In this document: positions 1 to 5,060 of the stretch, one piece after another
How the letters are laid out: each line of letters starts with the position of its first letter
Numbering within the stretch: the first letter of the stretch is position 1
From: JBFWIL01 sp050256015
Lineage (GTDB): Bacteria; Bacteroidota; Bacteroidia; Bacteroidales; Prolixibacteraceae
Reading direction: 5' to 3'
Assembly (NCBI GenBank): GCA_050256015.1
Contig: JBFWIL010000195.1
Coordinates: 1-5,060 of the forward strand
Length of the DNA stretch: 5,060 bases
Notes under the pieces: generated by a model
Told to the model about the DNA's origin: nothing
The model's database searches: none
What the model saw: only the letters and a program-made list of their open reading frames with translations
Position numbers and translations under genes: made by a program

Positions 1-19
1 AGCGTATCATCCTTTTCAT
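1..19 (-). CDS. Possible 5' end of a leftward gene, cut by the window edge
   Basis: A minus-strand ATG at 19-17 opens the frame M-K-R-M-I-R and runs off the left edge without a stop. The lysine-rich second codon and the AT-rich sequence just upstream resemble translation starts in Bacteroidota, which rarely use Shine-Dalgarno sequences. An in-frame upstream ATG at 55-53 would add twelve residues (MNLEFHFSNLPF), so the start is uncertain. No function can be assigned from six codons. If real, the gene diverges from the AraC-type regulator at 534, and the structured region between them would be its leader or a shared regulatory region. No exact TAnnTTTG box lies upstream on this strand; GAAAAGTA at 68-75 (minus TACTTTTC) and CAAAAATT at 78-85 (minus AATTTTTG) are one-mismatch matches without a convincing -33 partner. 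It could be a chance open frame. Confidence 0.3.
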
Positions 20-144
20 AAACGGTAAATTAGAAAAATGAAATTCCAGATTCATATTAAACCGGGAGAAAAGTAAACAAAAATTTTATAAATTGTTGTT
101 TGTTGCTTTACTTATTGTCCGGTAGGCGAAAACCAGCCGCCGGA

Positions 145-178
145 ATAAAAACCGGCCGATGCTGATGCCGCAGGCCGG
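145..178 (-). terminator. Leftward intrinsic terminator-like hairpin
   Basis: Read on the minus strand, CCGGCC (178-173) is followed by a 15-nt loop and then GGCCGG (157-152), giving a perfect six-bp all-GC stem directly followed by TTTTTATT (151-144). This is the form of a Rho-independent terminator for leftward transcription. It does not work as one on the plus strand, where no T-tract follows the stem directly. No gene on the minus strand is visible just upstream (positions 179-533), so the transcript it would end is unknown. A second possible pairing, GCCGG (156-152) with CCGGC (143-139), spans the T-tract and would exclude the first. The call rests on sequence form alone. Confidence 0.45.
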
Positions 179-305
179 ATATACAAAGATCATTTTTTCT
201 TTAGGTACGGGCTTTGTTCCAGAGTTTACGGAATTGGTTTGAGATGAAACTGTTTTTAGGGAGAACTGTAATCGACTGGCCGGAATATCATTGTTCTTTC
301 TTGGT

Positions 306-376
306 TTTCGGATAAAAAACCTTAGTTTTAATCTCCGGAAGGAAACTGGTTTTTTTGGATACAAGATGATCCGAAA
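306..376. repeat. Nested imperfect inverted repeat, possible RNA hairpin or bidirectional terminator
   Basis: The left arm TTTCGGATAAAAAACC (306-321) is complementary, in order, to two right-arm blocks: GGTTTTTT (348-355) and ATCCGAAA (369-376), with 13 unpaired bases between the blocks. Inside, AGTTT (324-328) pairs with AAACT (343-347), and CC (335-336) pairs with GG (341-342) across a GGAA tetraloop. Taken together this is a layered hairpin of about 71 bases. The inner part, with an A-run before and a T-run after, resembles a weak bidirectional intrinsic terminator. A structured leader RNA is the alternative. AT-richness makes part of the pairing likely to be chance. Confidence 0.45.
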
Positions 377-388
377 CGAATCGATTCG
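377..388. promoter_or_regulatory. 12-bp perfect palindrome, candidate operator
   Basis: CGAATCGATTCG is identical to its own reverse complement over twelve bases and begins at the base after the inverted repeat at 306-376. It lies about 145 bp before the start of the AraC-type gene. A perfect palindrome of this size in a non-coding region fits a binding site for a dimeric repressor. AraC-family proteins more often use direct repeats, so if this is an operator it may belong to another regulator. No matching second copy was seen in the window. Function is inferred only from symmetry and position. Confidence 0.3.
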
Positions 389-533
389 CTTAAAAAACGA
401 CTCTGTTTTACATTGTCTCAAAGGTGAGGGATCCGTTTTTAGAGAGGTTTCCTGTGAATAGACAGAGATGGAGTGGATTACTTGATTTTTAAATGAGCGT
501 TCCGGGGAAAGAGACCGGTAATGTAAAAATGAT

Positions 534-1421
534 ATGGAGGAGTCAGTGAAGACTGAAAATTACTGGGAGAAAAGCCGTGCAGTGTTGGTTCCCGATGAAC
601 TGATCCGGGTGCAGAAGATAAATTCGCGGAACCTTAAGGAAGAGAGTTTTATTTTTGTTGCGGAGCATTCCGTGCTGATGCTGGAAGGCGGATGGCTGGA
701 GGTCCGTATTAACGGGGTGTGTTCCCGCCTGGATGCCGGATGCCAGGTCTGCCTCTATGATCTTGGCCAACTTCAGTTTCTTTCTGTCTCTCCCGATTTT
801 CTGGGCTGGCAGCTGATTGCCCAGCGCGATTTTATTAGTGAGTCTTTACGTGGAATGAATCCTTTTCCACTGTCCTTTACCATGCAGATTCAAAAAGATC
901 CGGTGCTCCGTCTGAGCAGGGAAGAGACCGCCCTGCTGGTGAGCTGCATGAAGCAGATCCGGATTACCCTGGAGCGGGAAAAACAGGTTTTTCGCAAGGA
1001 GATCCTTCAGCATCAGCTGTCGGTGTTTTTGCTGGAGATGGGACAGATCGTCATCGGCAGGGATGAACATTACCGTTTTGAGCGTAATGCAAGTCACAGG
1101 GAACAGATCCTGCTGGGTTTTTTTACGCTGCTTACCCAGCATTACTGGAAAGAGCACGGGGTGGGGTTTTATGCCCGGGAATTGTGTATCAGTCCGCAGT
1201 ACCTGGCCCGGATTGTCAGGGAACTGACGGGCAAAACGGTTTACTCCTGGATCAGCGAGATGTTGCTGGTTCGTGCGAAAACCCTGTTGTTGACCAACCA
1301 GTCGGCCATGTCGGTACAGCAGGTTTCCGACATCCTGCATTTTTCAGATCAGGCGGCGTTCGGTAAATTTTTTAAAAGGCACACCGGGCAATCTCCGGTA
1401 CAGTTCCGTAGATCCGGATGA
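534..1421 (+). CDS. AraC/XylS-family transcriptional regulator
   Basis: A 295-residue cytoplasmic DNA-binding regulator of the usual length for one-component AraC-family proteins. Residues about 40-105 look like a small beta-rich cupin-type sensing domain (VLMLEGGWLEVRINGV, then LDAGCQVCLYDLGQ), and 125-185 form a helical linker. Residues about 190-293 are the AraC domain with two helix-turn-helix units. The first is near 209-232 (GFYARELCISPQYLARIVRE). The second is near 260-283 and ends in the family signature FGKFFKRHTGQSPVQFRR. This C-terminal pattern is common in Bacteroidota. No sensor kinase or transmembrane part is present, so it probably senses a small ligand that cannot be predicted. 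The chosen ATG at 534 has no Shine-Dalgarno; GTG at 546 is preceded by GGAGG at 536-540 with five-base spacing and is a possible alternative start. The target is unknown; the left neighbour or the gene itself is the natural guess. Confidence 0.93.
   Translation: MEESVKTENYWEKSRAVLVPDELIRVQKINSRNLKEESFIFVAEHSVLMLEGGWLEVRINGVCSRLDAGCQVCLYDLGQLQFLSVSPDFLGWQLIAQRDFISESLRGMNPFPLSFTMQIQKDPVLRLSREETALLVSCMKQIRITLEREKQVFRKEILQHQLSVFLLEMGQIVIGRDEHYRFERNASHREQILLGFFTLLTQHYWKEHGVGFYARELCISPQYLARIVRELTGKTVYSWISEMLLVRAKTLLLTNQSAMSVQQVSDILHFSDQAAFGKFFKRHTGQSPVQFRRSG
536..540 (+). promoter_or_regulatory. GGAGG Shine-Dalgarno-like sequence that could move the regulator start
   Basis: GGAGG lies five bases ahead of an in-frame GTG at 546-548. 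Starting there would remove only the first four residues (MEES) of the regulator. Bacteroidota ribosomes make little use of such sequences, so the ATG at 534 is kept as the main call. The match may be accidental. Confidence 0.3.
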
Positions 1422-1452
1422 AAGGGGTTATCTCCGGCTGTTGCTTTATTTG

Positions 1453-1460
1453 TATCTTTG
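1453..1460 (+). promoter_or_regulatory. Bacteroidota-type -7 promoter box for the helicase gene
   Basis: TATCTTTG matches TAnnTTTG, the -7 element known from Bacteroides, at every fixed position. It is followed by CCCC and then the helicase ATG at 1465. In this promoter class transcription begins a few bases after the final G, which puts the RNA start at or very near the ATG. The -33 element is poor: only TTA (1428-1430), not TTG, lies at about the right distance. This box also argues against the upstream TTG at 1441 as the translation start, since that codon would not be transcribed from this promoter. Confidence 0.6.
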
Positions 1461-1464
1461 CCCC

Positions 1465-2781
1465 ATGACAACATTTGAAGCATTAAAGGTTAACAAGTCC
1501 GTTCTGAAGGCTCTGTCGGAGTTGGGTTTTGAGCGGGCCACTCCCATCCAGGAGAAAGCCATTCCGGTTATCCGGTCTGGGGCGGATGTGTTGGGTATTG
1601 CCCAGACGGGAACCGGAAAGACGGCTGCTTATCTGTTGCCTTTGTTTATGAAGTTGGTGAAAGCGGAAGGAGAGGATCCCAGGGCTCTGATCCTTGTTCC
1701 CACCCGCGAGCTGTCCATCCAGGTGGGCGAAGATATAGACCGGTTTACCGCTTACAGCAACCTGCGCCATGCTGCCGTATTCGGGGGAATTGGCCGGACC
1801 AGGCATGCGGAGCTGATCTGCCCCGGGATCGATATTCTGGTTGCAACTCCGGGGAGGTTATGGGATCTTTACCGGGCCGGCGTTGTTTCCCTGAAGAAAA
1901 TCAGGACCCTGGTTATTGACGAGGCCGACCGGATGCTCGATATGGGCTTTATTCCCCAGATCCGGAAATTGCTGGAAATTCTTCCCGTAAAACGGCAGAA
2001 CCTGCTTTTCTCGGCTACCTTTAATCAACGGGTGGAGGAAATGACCCGGGAATTCCTGGCTTTCCCGGAGCGTGTGGAGGTGGCTCCTCCTGCCACTCCG
2101 GCCGGTCTGATCGGTCAGTCTTTTTATCCTGTGCCGAATTACCGCACCAAGCTGAATCTGATAAGCTGTTTGCTGGAAGATGAAGAGATTTTCTGCCGGG
2201 TAGTGATTTTTGTGACCACCAAGGAACATGCCGAACAGGTTTTTCGGGTTATCCGGCGGAAAGCCGAAGGAGAAAAACGTATTTTGCATTCCAACAAGGG
2301 GCAGAACAGCCGGATCAATGCCATCCGGGCTTTCAAGGAAGGAGCGGTTCGCATTCTGATTTCCACTGATGTTTCGGCCAGGGGACTGGATGTGCCGGAG
2401 GTATCGCATGTAATTAATTTTGATCTGCCCCGGCGTTACGAAGATTATGTCCACCGTATTGGCCGTACGGCCCGGGCAAATCATTCGGGGGAAGCCATTT
2501 CTTTGGTCGATCCGGCGGAGGCGTATCACCTGCGAAATATTGAAAAGTTGATCCGTATGGAAATACAGGAGCGGCAGATTCCCGAACGTGTTGTTGTGGA
2601 AGAGACTCCCAGACAGGAAAGGCAGACCCAGTTACGGGAGATTGACCGGCAAAAAAAACTGGAAAACCCGGATTTCCTTGGCGCTTTTCATGAGAAGAAA
2701 AAACGGCTGTCCGGGCGAAAAGCTGTTATTTCGGGCCGGAAGTCTGTATTTGGAATAAGGGAGCGGAAAAGAAGACGCTGA
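1465..2781 (+). CDS. DEAD-box ATP-dependent RNA helicase, RhlE-like
   Basis: A 438-residue cytoplasmic helicase that uses ATP to open short RNA duplexes; relatives act in ribosome assembly, RNA decay and cold adaptation. The motifs appear in order: Q motif near 21-30 (GFERATPIQE), motif I AQTGTGKT (46-53), PTREL (79-83), GG (107-108), TPGR (128-131), DEAD (152-155), SAT (183-185), motif IV VIFVTT (247-252), motif V TDVSARGLD (301-309) and motif VI HRIGRTAR (330-337). All catalytic positions are intact. The two RecA-like domains are followed by a basic tail (about 381-438, ending in ERKRRR) that probably binds RNA nonspecifically; NPDFLGAFHEKKK at 401-413 is reminiscent of RhlE-type proteins of this phylum. 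The ATG at 1465 is preferred over the in-frame TTG at 1441 because of the promoter box. The gene follows the regulator by 43 bp. DeaD/CsdA-like assignment is less likely because the tail is short. Confidence 0.96.
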   Translation: MTTFEALKVNKSVLKALSELGFERATPIQEKAIPVIRSGADVLGIAQTGTGKTAAYLLPLFMKLVKAEGEDPRALILVPTRELSIQVGEDIDRFTAYSNLRHAAVFGGIGRTRHAELICPGIDILVATPGRLWDLYRAGVVSLKKIRTLVIDEADRMLDMGFIPQIRKLLEILPVKRQNLLFSATFNQRVEEMTREFLAFPERVEVAPPATPAGLIGQSFYPVPNYRTKLNLISCLLEDEEIFCRVVIFVTTKEHAEQVFRVIRRKAEGEKRILHSNKGQNSRINAIRAFKEGAVRILISTDVSARGLDVPEVSHVINFDLPRRYEDYVHRIGRTARANHSGEAISLVDPAEAYHLRNIEKLIRMEIQERQIPERVVVEETPRQERQTQLREIDRQKKLENPDFLGAFHEKKKRLSGRKAVISGRKSVFGIRERKRRR

Positions 2782-2813
2782 ACCTGCCGGACCGTTTCCG
2801 GACGAAGTTTGCC
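2782..2813. other. Short gap between convergent genes
   Basis: Only 32 bp separate the stops of the helicase (+) and the GH43-like gene (-). The hexamer CCGGAC occurs twice, but no stem followed by a T-tract is visible on either strand. The two transcripts may therefore overlap at their 3' ends, or end by Rho or inside the opposite gene. Confidence 0.5.
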
Positions 2814-3743
2814 TTACTCCTGGAGCAGTTTTTTAAGCACATTTTGTTCTACCGGAAAAACCGTTCCGTGCCGCACTCCATCGGGAAAGCTGAGCTGATC
2901 CGTGCAGATTTCCCAGTTAAGTAAATCTGTGGAACGAACGGCTCCCATATGGTGACGCCTGTATTCGTCATAATAGATTATCCAATGCCCGCCAATCCGT
3001 ATCACGGTGGGGCCTTCCACCCAGTCGGGGGTAATCGGTTTGCTGATAAGCCGATATCCGCCGGTAAGGGAGTCGCTCCGGGCAATGCGGATATGCTTTT
3101 TTACCGGGTTCGGCGTTTCGTCTTTTATGAACATGTAGTATTTTTTCTCTATTTTTTTGATGGTTGCATCAATGACATTGAAGCCTTCATCATAGAGCAG
3201 CCTGGTTGGAGCAAAGGTCTTGAAATCTTTGGTCACAGTGTAATAAATCCGGTGGTTGTACCGGTTATCTTCCGGTTCCCCTGTTTCGGGGAAGCGGCCG
3301 GGGATGGTGGTTGACCAGTAGATCATAAAGCGGCCGGTCGGCTTGTCGTAAAAAATTTCCGGAGCCCAGCAATTCAGGGCCTCCGGTTCGTGTTGCATGA
3401 CCGGAATGTATTGCTGTTCCGACCAGTGGATCAGATCTTTCGACCAGGCATAGCCAATACCTCGCTCATTCCAGCTAACCGTCCAGACCATATGAAATTT
3501 CCCTCCCGGGTCCCGGATAATGCAGGGATCACGCATCAGTTTATCGTCCGAAAGCTCCGGACGAAGAAAAGAACGGTCATTTTTCAGTGCATTCCAGTGG
3601 TATCCGTCCTGGCTGAAAGCCAAGTGCAGGCCGTCCTGTCCGTTGTCTTTAAAATATGAAAACAGGTAACCCTTGGGTTCCTGTTTGCCGCAATTTTGAA
3701 ACAGGATGGGAAAAAGCAACAGGATGATCAATTTTGGTTTCAT
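2814..3743 (-). CDS. GH43-like five-bladed beta-propeller glycosidase, probable lipoprotein
   Basis: A 309-residue single-domain protein that probably removes arabinose, xylose or related sugars from glycans at the cell envelope; the substrate cannot be predicted. Residues 1-18 (MKPKLIILLLFPILFQNC) form a hydrophobic signal ending in a candidate lipoprotein Cys18, although FQNC is a loose lipobox. The propeller shows repeating blade motifs: LHLAFSQDGYHW (39-50), RDPCIIRDPGGKFHMVW (71-87), GIGYAWSKDLIHW (95-107), WAPEIFYD (126-133), VIDATIKKIEKKYYMF (190-205) and EGPTVIRIGGHWIIYYDEY (243-261). By analogy with GH43, Asp72 would be the general base, Asp192 the pKa-tuning residue and Glu243 the general acid; His292 in RHG may help bind a metal. 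All are present, so activity is likely. It has its own promoter and stands alone, with no SusC/SusD or other hydrolase beside it. GH32/GH62/GH117-like relatives share this fold and are alternatives. Confidence 0.85.
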   Translation of the reverse strand: MKPKLIILLLFPILFQNCGKQEPKGYLFSYFKDNGQDGLHLAFSQDGYHWNALKNDRSFLRPELSDDKLMRDPCIIRDPGGKFHMVWTVSWNERGIGYAWSKDLIHWSEQQYIPVMQHEPEALNCWAPEIFYDKPTGRFMIYWSTTIPGRFPETGEPEDNRYNHRIYYTVTKDFKTFAPTRLLYDEGFNVIDATIKKIEKKYYMFIKDETPNPVKKHIRIARSDSLTGGYRLISKPITPDWVEGPTVIRIGGHWIIYYDEYRRHHMGAVRSTDLLNWEICTDQLSFPDGVRHGTVFPVEQNVLKKLLQE

Positions 3744-3820
3744 GCGTTCATGTATTTATTTTTTAAATTCAATCATTACCTTTTGTGTTTGTGCAGACAT
3801 GCTTGACTCGGTTCCTAAAT

Positions 3821-3853
3821 CAAATGTATGAAATATTACCGACAAGAAACAAA
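3821..3853 (-). promoter_or_regulatory. Bacteroidota-type promoter of the GH43-like gene
   Basis: On the minus strand TACATTTG (3828-3821) matches TAnnTTTG exactly. TTTG (3853-3850) lies 21 bases upstream, which fits the -33 element of Bacteroides promoters. Transcription would begin near 3815, leaving a leader of about 70 bases before the ATG at 3743. The last part of the leader is AT-rich without a Shine-Dalgarno, as usual in this phylum. The -33 element lies within the T-tract and stem base of the upstream terminator. Confidence 0.65.
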
Positions 3854-3880
3854 AAGAGCAGGTACTTAACCTGCTCTTTT
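3844..3880 (-). terminator. Intrinsic terminator of the isomerase gene
   Basis: AAAAGAGCAGGT (3852-3863) and ACCTGCTCTTTT (3869-3880) are perfect inverted repeats of 12 bp around a five-base loop. Read on the minus strand the stem begins 20 bases after the isomerase stop and runs into TTTTTGTTTC, a good T-tract. On the plus strand the stem ends in TTTT followed by CCCC, a much weaker signal, and no plus-strand gene ends nearby. It therefore serves the leftward isomerase transcript and insulates the GH43-like gene from it. Confidence 0.88.
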
Positions 3881-3899
3881 CCCCGAAGTTATCTTTTTG

Positions 3900-5060
3900 T
3901 TAATAAAATTTGGCCCGTTTGTCTTCAATTTCGGCTTGCTGACGGTGGGCTTCGTACGACTGGATATTGGCCCGGTAGCTGAGGCTCTGCATGAGTCTTT
4001 GTTGTTCGTCTGCAGGCAGCAGATTTTCTGCTTCCGGTTCGGAAAGGGAAATCAGCTTAATCAGGTAAACCCCGGTATTTCCTTTGACCGGAGCAGAAAG
4101 CTGATCCGGTTCCAGCGCGGAAACGGCACCGGTTACAGCAGGTTCTACTCCTATAGAAGGTATGGTAAACATGCTGAAGTTTATTCCGTTGACATCCCGG
4201 ACTTCCGTATTGAGCTCTGCTGCAATGGCTTCCATGTCCTGTTTGTTAGCAGCAACCTGGTTCACTTTTCCCTGCAACATCGCCGCTTTCTTTTGCCGGA
4301 TTACTGCCAGCTCAATACGGGGTTTCACAGCCTCAAAGGAGCTGACTCCTTCTTCCCGCACTTTGGTCAGTGTGGCAATGACAAAGGTGTTCCCGAATTC
4401 GAAAATCGTCGATCCCTCGTGGTTTTCCAGCACCGTATTTGGCTTAGCGGCAAAGGCTGCACGAACCAAAGATCTGGATTGTTCCAGGCCAAATACCTCC
4501 TGATCGTTCTCTTCCACCATGGCTACGTGTTTGTTCATATCCTGTACCTTGACAGCTTCCTGAAAGGCCGGGCCGTTCTGGCTTTCACTTGCAAATTTAC
4601 TGGCCCTGGCATAAACCTGCTGGTATGTTTGTGTACTGGGTTCAACATTCCGGGTCAGGATGGCCAGACGGACCTGCGGTACTTCTTTTCCTTTCCGGGT
4701 GAGTTGAACCAGGTGAACTCCAAACTGGGTGGTTACGGTGTATATGGAATTGACTTTCCCGTTAAAGCAGACCTCTTCGAACGGTTTTACCATCTGATTT
4801 CTGCGAAACCAGCCTACGTCGCCTCCCCGGGCTGCCGATCCGGAATCCTCGGAATGCGCCTTGGCTGTGGCGGCAAAGCTTGCCCCTTTTTCAATGACAT
4901 TTTTTAAGCTGTCGGCTAAGGAAAGCGCTTTTTCATAACCTCCGCAGGTCTCGGGATTGATCAGAATGTGGCGGGCCTGTACAGAGTCGGGTAGTTTTCT
5001 GAGATCGTCCACTTTGGCCAGCTTGTAAGCGTTATCTTCCTTGTAAGGACCGTAGACCTG
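3900..5060 (-). CDS. ppiD: PpiD/SurA-type peptidyl-prolyl cis-trans isomerase, C-terminal part
   Basis: The C-terminal 386 residues of a periplasmic foldase; the frame is open to the right edge, so the true start lies outside and the GTG at 5012 is internal. It catalyses cis-trans isomerisation of prolyl bonds and assists folding of exported and outer-membrane proteins. The parvulin rotamase domain covers about residues 28-122 of the visible part: ARHILI with His31, GGDVGWF (79-85), MVKPFEEVCFNGK, and FGVHLVQL with His116. These are the conserved parvulin blocks, so the active site appears intact. The stretch before it (QVYGPYKEDNAYKLAK) is typical of Bacteroidota PpiD-like proteins, whose full length is about 700 residues with an N-terminal membrane anchor and SurA-like chaperone region; that part cannot be seen here. 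Residues after about 130 are helical and probably a second chaperone-like region, with a charged end (IEDKRAKFY). A SurA-like soluble form is the alternative. Confidence 0.9.
   Translation of the reverse strand, partial: QVYGPYKEDNAYKLAKVDDLRKLPDSVQARHILINPETCGGYEKALSLADSLKNVIEKGASFAATAKAHSEDSGSAARGGDVGWFRRNQMVKPFEEVCFNGKVNSIYTVTTQFGVHLVQLTRKGKEVPQVRLAILTRNVEPSTQTYQQVYARASKFASESQNGPAFQEAVKVQDMNKHVAMVEENDQEVFGLEQSRSLVRAAFAAKPNTVLENHEGSTIFEFGNTFVIATLTKVREEGVSSFEAVKPRIELAVIRQKKAAMLQGKVNQVAANKQDMEAIAAELNTEVRDVNGINFSMFTIPSIGVEPAVTGAVSALEPDQLSAPVKGNTGVYLIKLISLSEPEAENLLPADEQQRLMQSLSYRANIQSYEAHRQQAEIEDKRAKFY

Larger units (their letters stand above)
20..533. other. Long structured intergenic region upstream of the AraC-type gene
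   Basis: No convincing protein-coding gene was found in this stretch of about 500 bases. The longest open frame, on the minus strand at 86-421, is rich in Arg, Lys, Ser and Phe, has no recognisable domain and contains the terminator-like hairpin near its end, so it is judged spurious. The region is clearly more AT-rich than the flanking genes, at least near 20-115 and 180-420. It holds a leftward terminator-like hairpin, a nested inverted repeat, a 12-bp palindrome and imperfect direct repeats, each listed separately. No exact TAnnTTTG box is visible on the plus strand ahead of 534, so the promoter of the regulator could not be placed. It may be a divergent control region, a leader with attenuation, or a site of an unannotated small RNA. 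Confidence 0.6.

Noticed and set aside
159..239. Short plus-strand frame from ATG 159 (reads MLMPQAGYTKI then IFSLGTGFVPEFTELV)
   Set aside because: It looks faintly protein-like but is only 27 codons or so, matches no family I know and overlaps the hairpin at 152-178. A gene remnant cannot be excluded.
86..421. A 111-codon open frame on the minus strand
   Set aside because: Composition is dominated by Arg, Lys, Ser and Phe, no domain or signal is recognisable, no promoter box or clear start context precedes it, and a terminator-like hairpin lies inside its 3' part.
846..1340. Minus-strand frame of 164 codons inside the regulator gene
   Set aside because: Antisense shadow of a well-supported AraC-family protein, with Gln/His-rich composition and no recognisable motif.
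1441..1464. Earlier TTG start for the helicase adding MLYLYLCP
   Set aside because: The added codons contain the promoter box TATCTTTG, and homologous helicases begin close to the F-E-A-L segment after the ATG at 1465.
1858..2529. Minus-strand frame of 223 codons inside the helicase gene
   Set aside because: Antisense to intact DEAD-box motifs, with no domain of its own.
3897..4907. Long plus-strand open frame of 336 codons opposite the isomerase gene
   Set aside because: It is the complement of a clearly recognisable parvulin-type protein; the translation is rich in Phe, Cys and Gly and has no domain.
1..5060. tRNA, rRNA, CRISPR array, insertion sequence or attachment site
   Set aside because: No cloverleaf, no regularly spaced repeats, no transposase or integrase and no terminal inverted repeats with target duplications were seen on reading either strand.

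Overview
This window looks like chromosomal DNA from a member of the Bacteroidota, most likely an anaerobic Bacteroidales-type organism. The grounds are: exact matches to the Bacteroidota -7 promoter box TAnnTTTG placed just where promoters are needed (1453-1460 on +, 3821-3828 on -); near absence of useful Shine-Dalgarno sequences; and the style of the proteins, namely an AraC-type regulator, an RhlE-like DEAD-box helicase, a single-domain GH43-like lipoprotein and a PpiD-type periplasmic foldase. Species cannot be named from this sequence.

Layout. 1-533 is almost gene-free. At its left edge a minus-strand reading frame may start (ATG at 19, or 55) and run out of the window. The rest is an unusually structured intergenic region: a leftward intrinsic-terminator-like hairpin (152-178), a nested inverted repeat (306-376), a 12-bp palindrome directly abutting it (377-388), and imperfect direct repeats. 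534-1421 (+) is an AraC/XylS-family regulator. 1465-2781 (+) is a DEAD-box RNA helicase whose promoter box ends four bases before its ATG, so its mRNA is probably leaderless or nearly so. 2814-3743 (-) is a five-bladed beta-propeller glycosidase of the GH43 type with a probable lipoprotein signal, convergent with the helicase. 3900-5060 (-) is the C-terminal part of a PpiD/SurA-type peptidyl-prolyl isomerase that continues beyond the right edge.

Transcription units. The helicase lies 43 bp behind the regulator but has its own promoter, so the two need not be one operon. The isomerase ends in a strong intrinsic terminator. The glycosidase has its own promoter immediately downstream of it, and the -33 element appears to overlap the terminator's T-tract. 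The genes do not form a recognisable pathway: envelope protein folding (PpiD), RNA remodelling (helicase) and glycan cleavage (GH43) look like independent neighbours. No SusC/SusD pair is present, so this is not an evident polysaccharide-utilisation locus. The coding genes are ordinary for the phylum. The part most worth a second look is the structured 478-514 bp leader/intergenic region left of the AraC-type gene.
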